The position numbers and the translations under genes were made by a program. The notes beneath the pieces are model-generated. The model saw only the letters and a program-made list of their open reading frames with translations, was not told where the DNA came from and did no database searches. DNA of 64,000 nt from Ectobius pallidus (Eukaryota > Arthropoda > Insecta > Blattodea > Ectobiidae): the NCBI GenBank assembly GCA_964059195.1, contig CAXKWD010000008.1, forward strand, positions 50,262,502-50,326,501. The letters are read 5' to 3'. Shown here one piece after another: positions 45,505 through 56,679 of the stretch; within the stretch, counting starts at the first letter, position 1; each line of letters begins with the position of its first letter.

Positions 45505-46152
45505 TGTTAGTTATGGTAACTAGGAATAAAGGTATAATATAGGTTTTTCGGAGGACCAGGCAAATGCCAATTAAATAATAATCGAAGGGAGACACAATGG
45601 ACTGTAGGTAGCTGGGACAGAGATTTCAACCTGGGTAATTTGCAACGATATATATTCAAGAAGCCTGAATTCTGAATTAATGGATACAGCACTTATACAC
45701 AATAATAATAATAATAAATACAGTTAATGTTCTTGTAGAAAACTATTCTCCCGCCCTTTGGCGAAGGTGACGCTAGACACAGCCTGTACACAGCACGAGA
45801 CTTCTAGGTTAGAACAATAGAAATTCTTGTAACTAACATTAAAATACAAGATTATTTCCTGAATTTCACACGTAAAGCTGCCTTCACTACAGGAGCATGA
45901 AATACGCGGAGTTACAGATGAATTTTAGTAATATAGCGCGAAAACTGGCCTAAATCAGACGCAGCTGCATCGCAGGTCTATACACCATCACTTCTCGATC
46001 TGAACTAACTTGCGCTGCAACTGGCGTGGGTAACGCTGCAAGCTCACACCTGCAGGAAGTAATGAGTAATTCGCGGCAAATAATTGGCGCTAGCGCCAAT
46101 TAACACAGAGGTTAATTTAAAACACTAAAAATTATAGACTCTTGATCTAACA
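45505..46152 (-). repeat. BEL/Pao LTR (5' LTR in element orientation)
   Basis: Same 648 bp as 40755-41402; the only difference I noted is TGTTAGTTATGG here against TGTTAGATATGG there. Promoter elements were not assigned. Confidence 0.93.
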
Positions 46153-46973
46153 CTTCAAAAATCTGAAAAATTGCATAAAAGAAGCCTTTCATGTGCCTAA
46201 CTCACAGTTAAAATTTCTATTCCTAGAAACAACTCCTTCTATTAATTTGATAGAACTGAAACATCACATTTTTTAGAGTAGCGAATTTGGGAGAAACTAC
46301 ATGTATGTGATAGTGTGATATTTCAGTTCTGTTGCTTCTAGAAATATAAATTTTAACTGTGAGTTAGGCACATGAAAGGCTTCTTTTATGCAATTTGTCA
46401 GATTTTTTTAAGGGTACCATCAGATATATTTAAGCTCAAAGATAGTCAAAATCTGAGAAACGATAATATTTGAGGCCAGTTTAGAAATAAGGGTTGTATT
46501 TTTAGACCCTGATATTTTCCTCACAGACAAATCACATGCAGGTTTGAACATAAAAAAAATTGAATGTTTACAATAACTTCCTTCTCATATAAAATTTGGC
46601 CCAAAAAGTGACTTTTTTGGAAAAATTTGCCCGAATTTCAAACTCATATTTTCATATGAAAAATTTTGTGTTGAAGAAAACTATAAAATATTTCTGGAAA
46701 CATGCTTCAACAGTTATAAAATGATTCACAGTTCAAATTTCTAACTCTTATGGTTGTTGAGTTACATGTAGTTTCTCCCAAATACTCTACCCTAAAAAGT
46801 GTGATATTTCAGTTCTATCAAATTAATAGAAGGAGTTGTTTCTTAAAATATAAATTTTAACTGTGAGTTAGGCACATAAGGGGCTTTGTTTATGCAATTT
46901 TTCAGATTTTTTGAAGGGTACCCTTCAGAGATATTTAAGCTCAAAAATAGTCAAAATCTGAAGAACCGTAATA

Positions 46974-47544
46974 CAGTGGTACCTCGAGATACGAGTGCCC
47001 TAACATACGAGTTATTTGAGATACGAGCTGTCGAGCAAGCGAAGTTTGGTTTTGAAATACGAGCGACATTTGAGATACGAGGAACGGCCAGCTGCGACGC
47101 TGCACACGGCCCATCAGTTTACTGCGCCTGCGCCTTGTGTGTCTCGTGCATTATCCCACGTATTCCCCCAGTGTGCTTGTTTACCTCGCTGTCGAAGTTT
47201 CTTCGCTAAGTTTTTCTAGGGCTTTGCACTTTTTGTGCATTTACATACTTTACATGGGTCCGAAGAAAGTGTAACAAATATGTATGTACACTTTATAAAA
47301 CCAGTTTTTTTTTTGCTTTACATTCTCTTTTATTATGTTTTTATACAATATTTGTCATTTATAAATACATTTTTCTTATTCAAAAACACGTAACAAAAAC
47401 AATTGGGGGTAGCATTTTTGGGGCTGGAACGGATTAATAGCATTTCAATTAATTTCAATGGGGAAAATTGCTTTGAGATACGAGCAAATTGACATACGAG
47501 CAAGGTTACGGAACGAATTAAACTCGTATCTCGAGGTATCACTG
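46974..47544. mobile_element. Tigger MITE, longer copy of the family at 1767
   Basis: CAGTGGTACCTCGAGATACG ends, TA at 46972-46973 and 47545-47546. At 47254 the plus strand has ATGGGTCCGAAGAAAGTG then a stop. MGPKKV is a known start of Tigger transposases, so the first codons of the parent gene survive. Inserted in a reversed arm unit of the outer element. Confidence 0.9.
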
Positions 47545-49032
47545 TATTTGAGGTTGGTTTAGAAATAAGGGATGTATTTTTAGACCCTGATTTTTTCCTC
47601 ACAGACAAATCACATGTAGGTTTGAACACAAAAACAAATTTAAATGTTTACAATCACTTCCTTCTCATATAAAATTTGGCCCAAAAAGTGACTATTTTTT
47701 TTTAATTTACCCGAATTTCAAACTCATATATTCGTATAAAAACTTTGTGTTGAAGAAAACAATAAAGGGTCAATCCATATGAATTCATCCAATAATAAAA
47801 TAATTTGTTGCTGACCTATTTTATTTCATTTTTAAGTCTATATTTTCTGTTTCTATGTGTATCTGGGAGTACAAAACAATTTTTTTCACATTTTTATCAC
47901 TAACGCTTCGGCAACTAGTGTCCATTTTGCTTAGAAGGATCTGTCATTTTTGGCATTTTCAAAGGTTAGTGGTAAGTTAAATAACTATTTTATTTATGAA
48001 GATATCAACTTGAAGTGAAAACCATCTTAATCTAAAGAAACAGTCTACAGTTCATGTTATGACCAAAAATTTGTTAGGTCTTAAGGAAATAATCTAAAAC
48101 TTTATTAGAAAATGTAGTTCCGATTAGAAAAATGTAACAACATTATAAAACTTTTTTTCATTGAAGGGATGAAAACACATTTTTCATATTTTCCCCCCAC
48201 AAAGATATAGTTGATCACTAGATGCTAGTAAAATTTGAGATCATTTATGTAAATCCTTGAGGTTTTATGAGTCTTCAAATATCGAGATTTTGCAGAATTG
48301 TTGATTTTCAAATTAAAATATCTCAAATGGGACTGAACAGAAAAATCTGAAATTTTCTCAAAATATTTTTCTAGTCCCAAGTAATCAACATATAAAATTT
48401 CATCACTGTGTTCTGACCAGAAGTATTTTATTTTTAATAAAGAAAATGATAAAAAATAATACTGTCAAATGAGCGAATAACAGTGTTAAAATACAATAAA
48501 AATTGTCAAAAATAATATAATTTTTTGTTGTTGCTAGTAAAATTAAATATGCCATAAAACTAACATATTAAATGTTCCATGGTAGTAGTCATATGGCCAA
48601 GTGCACCGACCATGATTAGTGTAATCACTAATCAGTGTTTATAATTTCTTCCTAACCTATGATTAGGGAAAGTTATGGAGCATCAACCTCGATTAGTGTC
48701 GAAATCGCCGATTACCGGTGATTAAACTTAAACAGTCAAAATCGGGTGGTTACTCAAGCTAAACAATGTTAGCAGTTTGCTAAAATGGCGGGGGTCGACT
48801 TGCAAACAATAGATGAGACTCTCTTCTTCTCATATTTCTCTCTTCAGACGAATTAGGTCTCGATATTAATCTTATTAGTATCATAATACCATTTTTCCGA
48901 ACTGAACAGTACAATAAATATTATATAAACACATCTCACAGACCTAAAAAGACAATTTTAAGTTTCGAAGCGCGATACAAGAGAAGCCTAACCGCTTCAC
49001 ATGGCCAACATTCAAGCTATGTTCCTAACTTC

Positions 49033-49103
49033 ATTCGTGGCTGAGTGGTTATAGTACTGAGCTGTGGTGCAGGAGGTCCCAGGTTCAAGCCCCGGTCGCG
49101 ACT
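49033..49103 (+). repeat. tRNA-like SINE head
   Basis: A-box-like TGGCTGAGTGGTT and B-box GGTTCAAGCCCC, with 7-bp acceptor-like ends (TCGTGGC / GTCGCGA, two G-U pairs), but the anticodon stem does not pair. Followed by (AAT/AGT)n simple sequence to about 49270. A tRNA-derived SINE or tRNA pseudogene, not a functional tRNA. Confidence 0.5.
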
Positions 49104-49289
49104 AATTATTTTTTTATCCTAAAATTTTTTAAGTTTAATTAGTGTACCGGTACTGTATGAAATTTTAAGAATTCACTGTCAAAAATAATAATAGTAATAA
49201 TAATAGTAATAATAGTAATAGTAATAATGATAACAAACATTAATAACAATAATAACAATAGTAATAATTTTTTTAAATTTATTTCGTCC

Positions 49290-49620
49290 AGGTATCAAAT
49301 ACATATTTGATGTTGGACATGTCCGAAACTTACAATCTGAATTATACAATAGTTATACAATAGAGATACATGCTAAAGCTATCCTTTTCATAGTTCTTCT
49401 ATCCTGTAGAGTGCTTTTTGGCATAGGTATTATTTTAATTTATTGGCGAATTTTGTCCCGGCACACTGTTTTATACTGTCTGGTAGTTTGTTATAAAATT
49501 TTACCCCGATTACATATGGATCCCTTTCCGATGCTTTTTTGTTGTGCCCTATTGTGTATAAGTTATTTCTTGATCTTGTGTCGTACTGAAGTATCTCTTC
49601 TGTGACATTCATTTTTTATT
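49290..49620 (-). pseudogene. LINE 3' end remnant (jockey/CR1-like)
   Basis: Minus strand: TEEILQYDTRSRNNLYT, then VIGVKFYNKLPDSIKQCAGT. The YNTR..NNL and G.KFYN.LP..I+ blocks are the C-terminal tail of jockey/CR1-type ORF2. Only this end is present. Confidence 0.7.
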
Positions 49621-49976
49621 TTGATTTTACAAGTAAAACTACCCTGTGTGTGTGTATATATATAATTATATATAAAAGGATATTACAGTTATTACTGCCC
49701 TGTATAATTCTTGGTGAATAATTTTTTAAGGTATTGACAGAGAATTCATGAAGTTTTATTCAATAGACTGCAATCTGAATCATTATGACAGTTTATTATA
49801 TTATATAAAGACAGTGGGCGTGAATTTTTAAAATATTATACGGTAAACTGTATTTACGTTTTTAAAATATTACAAAAGGAAAAAAAAAATACACAGACAC
49901 AAAGCAGTAGCAGCGAATTCTATAAAGTCTTGTACGGAACACTGTATTTCAGTTTTTAAAAAATTCTGAAAGCAAA

Positions 49977-50015
<39 letters not shown>

Positions 50016-50017
50016 TA

Positions 50018-50725
50018 CAGTAGAGCCTCGGTAATTCGAGCCCCGGTATTTCGAGGTTCCGTGTAATTCGAGCTGGTCTTAAGAAAATTAAAATTGTCCA
50101 TAAAACTAGAGTAAAATCCCGTTTTTGTACGGTGTCCGCAAGTAAGTTTTACGCAGTTCCGAATGTGTTACATTTTGAGCTTTCTTTCAATTTTTCCATG
50201 TACAAAAATGCAGGTAAAACTGTCCCACTTAAGGTTTTTTGTTCATAATACACGGAAATAACCTTGGCTTCAGACTGCTAATGCATTTCTATTACAGATT
50301 GACAGAATCCGTTAGGTTCGATTTTTCTTTGTCCGGACCTTGTGTCAATCAATTGTACAGTGCATATTTCCCCATCCTTTCAGAAAAGAATACTGTATTG
50401 TTACAGTAATCCCTACAATGGTAATTAAAAGTGTTTTCCTAGTAGCATCGCTTTCCCGTTCCACTCCATTAAGGGTCAGACAATTATCCTTAAAGGATGC
50501 CGATGTAGCAAATAGGAAATGTTTGACAATATATACATACAGGCGTAACACAGGTATGTATTCCTACTATATTGTTTATTTATTTATTATTTAAACCATT
50601 ATTGTGCTCATTAAACATTTATTTGTGATTTACCCTTTGATTTAGTGAAATTTCCGCATAATCCGAGTTTTTGTAATTCGAGGTAGCCTCAGCCCCAATT
50701 AGCTCGAATTATCGGGGTTCTACTG
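50018..50725. mobile_element. Tigger-type MITE, 708 bp
   Basis: Ends CAGTAGAGCCTCGGTAATTC / CAGTAGAACCCCGATAATTC between TA dinucleotides (50016-50017, 50726-50727). Internal GTAATTCGAG repeats. No supported ORF. End fragments of relatives occur at 23645-23690 and 26512-26537. Confidence 0.88.
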
Positions 50726-50934
50726 TATATAACGTAGTGGCAGTGAAGTCTTAACATGTTAAACGGTACAGTGTATTTACGATATGTTTGTTTTTAAAAT
50801 GTAAGAAAGCAAAACAAAAGAAAAACAAGGCTATGGCAGTGTATTTTTGAAATTCAAGTGTTTATAATATCATAAAAGCAAAAAAAAACACAAGGTGCAG
50901 ATGATGACTTTGAAGAGAGTTATTATATCTGGAA

Positions 50935-51195
50935 TATCTTGAACGGAATGAAAATGAGCGTAGAAATATAATAGTGCAGTGAACTTTCTGTTAGAAAATT
51001 CGTGGAGAGATTTCGCCTGTCTTAAACAAATAGTTTCACAGGTACTGCAATTCCCAACAGAAATAAATCATCCTGTTTCTGATATGAATCGACTAATAAC
51101 TGTATTGAGGTATTATGCTACCTGATCATTCAATATTGTTGTAGTGGACATTGGAAATATGCTCAGAACTGCAGCTCGAATCATACAGGATGTAA
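50935..51195 (+). pseudogene. HARBI1-like transposase N-terminal remnant
   Basis: FVERFRLS near 50995, then in one frame EINHPVSDMNRLITVLRYYA, a stop in place of the usual Thr-Gly, SFNIVVVDIGNMLRT and ARIIQDVS. PIF/Harbinger transposases have FR+.F.L., the L..LRF.A.GSFQ..VGD..G.....SRI+..V block at this place. The catalytic part is missing. Confidence 0.7.
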
Positions 51196-51675
51196 GCAAT
51201 GTATAGTCTCACTGACTCGCCGATACATAATATGCTTCCCTACATCACAGGCAGAGCAGAGAATATCCTCGCTCCTCCATGGTGTCTTCTTGTTGTTAAC
51301 TTCTTCTTCTTCCTCTAGGTAATGGCTTCAAAGTACGCGTTCATTATACTACGCTCGCTTTCCGATTTTATGCTCTGTGTTTAAACAAGCCGTCAGCTAA
51401 CACGGCCCCGTAAACAGAAATTAGGAATGGTGCACCACATTCCTTTTTAATCATGTTTAAAATCTTAAACGTGTGTAGGTAAACACTGTTTAACCAAATC
51501 TTAATCAGTGTTGATGCACTTGGCCAATAATGATCAATACTCTTGCAGAAGGAGACCATATTGCCACATTTGCTGAGCAAGCCAGAATATGCTGACTTGA
51601 AAAAGGCAAGTCTCTGCAGACTCCTCAGTAGCTGTGCTTGACTGAAGATATAAAAAAAGTTGCCCCTTCAGTTAA

Positions 51676-52144
51676 AAAAATTGTTTATTTTAGCGATGGA
51701 GATGGTAGCCAGTACAAAAACAAACAGAACTTTTTGAATATTTGCAATCACTTTGAAGCTGAATAGCATTTTTTTGCCACTTCTAATGGAAAGAATGCTT
51801 GCGATGGGATTGGAGGGGGTACAAAGAGGGCTGTCTCGATGGCTAGTTTGCAAAGACCATATTTGGACCAGATACCTTCAGCAGAAGAAGTGTTCAAATT
51901 TTGTTCTGAAGAAATTAAAGGTATTTCCTATACACTTGTATATACATTTTTTAAACCTTTGGCTCAGCTGTGAAACAAACTTCTAGAATCATAAGGTGTT
52001 ACATTCACTCAAAAAGTGATATTTATGGTGAACATAGTATTTCCATTTTGCCCAAATTTGAAATAAGACCTTTCGAAGTAAAGGACATTGTTGCCTGCAT
52101 TATGATCAGAACTGGTGGTTTGGTGAAATTGATATTTTTTTAAG
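51676..52144 (+). pseudogene. C-terminal remnant of the 'TSHGK' family inside the TAAA element
   Basis: At the centre of the second long-TIR element. Frames read GPYLDQIPSAEEVFKFCSEE (about 51860-51920) and, further on, FRSKGHCCLHYDQNWWFGEI or, with a frame change, KDIVACI..; this matches the CIYD+DW(W/F)LG block of the family seen at 400-440 (minus). It supports the view that this family belongs to such elements. Confidence 0.5.
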
Positions 52145-52408
52145 TGAAGGGGCAACTTTTTTGATATTTTCAGTCAAGCACAGCTACTGATTACTGAACG
52201 AAGGAGCTACAGAGGAGTCTGTAGAGACTTGCCTTTTTCAAGTCAGCATATTCTGGCTTGTGGCAATATGGTCTCCTTCTGCTGGAGTATTGATCACAAT
52301 GACTACTACCATGGAACATTTAATATGTTAAGATATATAAGCATTCATGAACCACAGATTATTGTCTCTGTTGGACATTACATGAGAATATTATGGGAGA
52401 AAAATTCT

Positions 52409-52476
52409 TCCGGCACTGGGACTAGAACCCAGGACCTTTGGCCAATGCTCTACCAACTGAGCTGAGCTGAGCTGGA
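52409..52476 (-). repeat. Decayed tRNA-Phe-like segment
   Basis: Aligns to the tRNA-like units at 62.1 kb, but eight bases covering the anticodon loop are missing and ACTAGAACCC replaces ACTTGAACCC in the B box. Not able to form a cloverleaf. Confidence 0.8.
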
Positions 52477-52560
52477 GCTCAATTCACAGCACCAGATACC
52501 AGATGGAACCTCTCTCCTATGACTGATTGCCCTAATGGAACGCTAACGAAGGAACGCTAG

Positions 52561-53660
52561 ATGGCGGCCGGTAAACATCAAGACAAATGTGGTGTCTGCT
52601 GTAAAAATGTTACAAAAAGTAATAAATCAGTATTTTGTTATGGAAGCTGTAAATCTTGGATCATATATCTTGTGTCAAGATATCCGATGAAGAATTTGCG
52701 CTATTTTTACAATTAAAAGGTAAAGCAGTGTTTATGTGCAAAAACTGTCTGGACGAGTCGGCAATTCAAGTTGACGCTACATTTGAGGTTATACATCAAA
52801 CTTCGGTTGAGGAAAATGACAATTCAATGGAATCAAATAAAATAAAGATGCTATCGGAAGAGATTTTAAATATAAAAATCAATCAAAAAAGTATTACTAC
52901 AGAATTAACTCGAGTAGTAAGTGAAAACGAACAATTAAAAGCAGCCGAAAAAAACCAAGCAGAAGCCATCACTGACATCGTTCTAAACTTGGAAAACAGA
53001 GACCTGTATTCAAGCAAATTGAAATCTACGGACAAGCCAGCAAGGATTGAACCACAAAAACAAGGCCTAAAAGAGCAGGATCAATTCAACCATCAATCTA
53101 GGCCCAACGTTGTACATGACAAGGTAGGCCTAGGCCAAGAAAATAGTGGTAATGGACCAAAGAACACTATGATGAATAACCCAAAAAATAAAATAGGCCC
53201 TCATACTTCTGTGGCGGACAGTGAAGAAGAAGAGTGGCAAGAAGTAATCAGTAAATCAAACAAAAGACCTCGCATTAACCCAAACAAGCCTAATGATAAG
53301 TTGAGAGGGAGGCCTAGGGAAGGTTATATCACAGGTCAAGCAGTAGATACTAATCTGACTGCTTTAAACAGGAAGGTTTTTCTCTTTGTGTCGAGACTCA
53401 AGCCAGACACAAAATGTGAAGACATAGTGACATTTATGACAAGTAAATATGAAGCTACATATATTGTTGAAAAACTAAATTCAAAGTTCCCACAGGACTA
53501 CGCTTCTTTTAAAGTTGGTATTCCATCGAACCTTCTGAAAGAAATTTACAATCCAAATTTCTGGCCTACTGACACTTTTGTGTCTAAGTTTCTATCAAAG
53601 AAAACTTCTTCTGAAAAGCCTTTAAACTTGGGGAGCATAGGTGTGTTAGTGAATACTTAA
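52561..53660 (+). pseudogene. CR1-like LINE ORF1 with N-terminal PHD-type finger
   Basis: Starts at ATGGCGGCC. KCGVCCKNVTKSNKSVFC-YGSC..W precedes a one-base frameshift near 52655; DHISCVKISDEEF and FMCKNCLDE continue, completing a C4HC3-like PHD arrangement. A coiled-coil-prone middle (KIKMLSEEILNIKINQKS...) is followed by an acidic-Trp block EEEWQEVISKSNKRPRIN. The C-terminal half (ALNRKVFLFVSRLKPDTKCE..) looks like the RRM-like fold of such proteins. Nucleic-acid chaperone role inferred from the family. Confidence 0.8.
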
Positions 53661-53689
53661 CCCCAGGCCCAGCTCCAGATGATATTCAA

Positions 53690-56476
53690 GTCATTACAAG
53701 GCCTAGGACCAAATCAAGCATTAAGTTACTTTTCCTAAATACACAAGGAATACAAGGGAAATTGAATGTTTTAAGTGTGTTTGGTACCCAAAATAAATAC
53801 GACTTGCTTTGTGTTTGTGAACATTGGCTCAAAGATCAAGAACAGGAATATATGGATCTAGAAGGGTATACAAAAGCATCTTTTTTCTGCAGAAAAAATC
53901 ATATCAGAGGTGGAACGAGTATTTTCATTTCAATTTTGTAGCGAGTTACATTTTGAATGTGCGGCTATACTGCTAAAAGAACCTAAAGTAGTGGTGGTAT
54001 CTTTGTACCACACACCAGCAGGCGAATCAGTAATATTTCTGGACAAATTGGAACAGTTATTAATTTACTTGGCTCGCTTCAAGTCAAGTGTGGTAATAGG
54101 AGGTGATATAAACAGTAAGTTTATGTTACACATAATTCTCCTACAGTAAAGAAATTAAAGGACTTGCTCATTCAATTCCAGTGTCATATTATTAATGACC
54201 AGCCAACAAGGGACAAAGCATGCCTCGACAACATATTCACAGACATTGGGAAAACTTTTTATGATTATAGGGTGGTATACCCCAACATAGCTGACCACGA
54301 TGGCCTAGAGTTGGAAATTGAGTACAATCATCATAGCAACGGACCTAAAGATGGTACAGACAGGCCCACTGTCATAAGAAATACCTCCAAAAATAATCTT
54401 CAACATTTTAAAGCCAGTCTAAGTGAAACCGATTGGTTAACACTTCTGTCAGACCAAACTACCATGGAGGCTGAATCCATGTTTGAACAGTTCTTCAATA
54501 AATTCTTGGAAGTTTTCAATGAATGTTGCCCACTATTATTAATGAAAAATAAAGCCCACACTTTGAAAAGGTCCAACAAACCCAACTTTTCATGGTACAC
54601 ACCAGAGCTTAATAATCTGAAAAATAAAGTTATGGGTCACCGGACAGTCTATAACACAACCAAAACCAATCAGGCTCTAGAAGCCTACAAAGAAATGAGG
54701 CGCTTTTACAAGAAGGCAGTAAACGATGCCAAGAAAACAGCAAATATACATTTCATCAAATCGTCCAATAATCGCTATAAAGCGGCATGGGCACTGATTA
54801 GAAAGAAGACATCACCTACTTCAGAGGAAATTGCAAATATTCCTGCGGTTGTCTACAACAATTTCTTCATTGAATCAGTGCAATCTATGAAGGCAACCAC
54901 AACCCAATCAGTGGTTACTTCGATCCAGCTACTAAATAACTCTCAAAAGCCTCACGAACAGTTGCAGTGGGAGCCAGTGTTTGAAGAAAATGTGTTGAGT
55001 GCAGTAAATAAAATAAAATGCTCTAAGAGCAAAGATGTTTATGGCCTGTCAAGTTTTATTTTAAAAACTGTGATCAGTGAAATAGTGCTACTCTCACCAT
55101 GTGCATAAATGCTTGCCTACAAGAGGGCGTTTTTCCCTTATCTCAAAAAGTGTCAAGAGTAGTGCCTATATTCAAGAAAAATTATAAATTACAGGTTAGC
55201 AATTACCGGCCCATATCTCTTGTACCAATTATAGGCAAAATTATCGAACAGGTTGTCTACAGGCAATTATATAACTTTTTAAACAAGAATGAAATTTTCT
55301 CAAAATTTCAATTTGGTTTCCTCAAAAAAAATCCACAACTGATGCAGTAGACACTTTGATCTTAAAAATTTTACAAGCTTTTGAAGACCGAAAATTTGCC
55401 CAGATCACTGCTTGTGATCTGAGCAAAGCTTTCGATTGTATAGATCACAATATTCTTTTAGAAAAACTTAACTACTATGGTGTTAGTGGTCACCAGTTGA
55501 ATTTCTTCGAGTCTTATTTACTCGGAAGATCTCAGTATGTAGACACTGGTAAGGAGCAATCCAATAGACTAGAAGTAAGTGTAGGGGTACCTCAGGGTTC
55601 AATTTTGGGCCCAATTTTATTTATTTTAGTTATCAACGACCTGCCAGATAATATCAGCCAGTCATTAACTACAATGTTTGCAGATGACACAACTTTCTTA
55701 AGCACCGGGTGTGATTTAGATACTCTCTCACTAAATGTAGAGAACACCATGAACCAAGCTTGTGAGTGGTTTAAAGCAAATGGTCTGGTATTGAACCAAG
55801 GTAAAACTCAAAACCTTCTTTGTACACTAAAGGGAAACTTAAATCACTATGTAAATATGGATACTGAACTTAAGATACTAGGAATAACAATAAGTTAACA
55901 TGGATCCCCCACATTGAATTAATGTGCACAAAATTATCTAAAATAATATTTCTACTTAAAAGCTTATCAGCTATGATATCATTAGAGTATCTACGAATCA
56001 CCTATTTTGCATTTTTTCAATCCGTAATTAGTTACAGTTTACTTCTCTGGGGAAATAGTAGTCATATAGAAAATATCCTTTTACTTCAAAAGAAAGCCTT
56101 AAGAATAATCACTAAATCACACAAAATAGCACATTGTAAGCCTCTCTTTGTAGAAACAAAAATTCTGACACTGATCAACTTGTATATTTTTATCTGCCTA
56201 CTGAATATAAAGAAAAACGCTACCGCAGATACAATGTTTAGTGATGTCCACAGTTATAACACACGGAATCAATCTTTAGCAATAGTTCCCTTCTGTAGAT
56301 TGAGCAAGAGTACAAACAGTCATAGTATTATAGGACTAAAGCTCTATAATAAGCTAAATAATGAATCAAAGCAATTACCATTTAAAGTATTAAAGACAAA
56401 ATTATATAACTGGCTAATTTTAAATCCTTTTTATAGTTTAAAAGAATATTTTAGTAAGGACAAGGTAGAATTTTAA
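53690..56476 (+). pseudogene. CR1-like LINE ORF2: AP endonuclease, RT, C-terminal tail
   Basis: Endonuclease start: KLLFLNTQGIQGKLNVL, CEHWLKDQEQEY, GGTSIF (about 53720-53930), VVVSLYHTPAG, VVIGGDIN (54100). A deletion and frameshift follow near 54110-54150, then ADHDGLELEIEY. RT: NYRPISLVPIIGKIIEQ (55198-55250), a stop near 55350, ACDLSKAFDCIDHNILLEKL (55410-55470), GVPQGSILGPILFILVINDL (55585-55640), TMFADDTTFLS with the catalytic FADD (55670-55705). Tail: NTRNQSLAIVP..GLKLYNKLNNESK (56255-56370), ending at 56476. Three to four frame breaks. The enzyme would nick and copy at the target. Confidence 0.9.
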
Positions 56477-56607
56477 ACTATTCAAAAGCATAATTTTAGA
56501 TTTCTTTGACAATGTCTATTGCATTTCAGTAATGTTGAAAGACAATAAACATACAATTACAATTACAATGGTCTACCTCACAGACAGACAAGTCAAGTCA
56601 TATGCAG

Positions 56608-56679
56608 TCCGGCTTAGCTCAGTTGGCAGAGCATTGGCGCGAATAGCCAAAGGTCCTGGGTTCAAGTCCCAGTGCTGGA
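56608..56679 (+). tRNA. tRNA-Phe-like repeat copy (plus strand), part of the composite insertion
   Basis: Same 72-bp cloverleaf as the array at 62-63.7 kb, oriented +. D stem GCTC/GAGC, anticodon stem TTGGC/GCCAA, T stem CTGGG/CCCAG all pair. The anticodon position reads GAA, but residue 33 is C instead of the invariant U. A T5 run follows the 3' end (ggaatttttct), suitable as a Pol III terminator. Best seen as a SINE head rather than a working tRNA gene. Confidence 0.6.

Larger units (their letters stand above)
40755..46152 (-). mobile_element. BEL/Pao LTR retrotransposon, RT and RNase H deleted, 5-bp TSD
   Basis: Two 648-bp LTRs (TGTTAG...CTAACA), flanked by CTTCA on both sides (40750-40754, 46153-46157). 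One continuous minus-strand ORF of 1218 codons. The LTRs differ at only one position that I saw, so insertion is recent. It sits in the outer long-TIR element. It has no envelope-like gene. Confidence 0.95.
48595..51525 (+). mobile_element. PIF/Harbinger-like element
   Basis: Ends GGCCAAGTGCACC / mirrored GGCCAAGTGCATC, with ACTGATTA-type subterminal similarity. A/T-only target of 2-3 bp. It splits the left arm of the TAAA element, which reads on from 48594 to 51526 when compared with the right arm. A short ORF at 48785 (MAGVDLQTIDETLFFSY) and a HARBI1-like transposase remnant at 50935-51195 lie inside. Also holds a SINE-like head, a LINE end and a Tigger MITE. Confidence 0.75.
52539..56566 (+). 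mobile_element. CR1-like LINE, 4.0 kb, nearly full length
   Basis: Flanked by AATGG (52534-52538, 56567-56571), interrupting the phrase 'ccctaatggtctacctcac' that is continuous in the units at 62-63.5 kb. ORF1 with PHD-type finger, ORF2 with endonuclease, RT and tail. The 3' end consists of ACAATT repeats (acaattacaattac), the short tandem tail typical of CR1-type elements. Coding is damaged but recognisable throughout. Confidence 0.88.
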
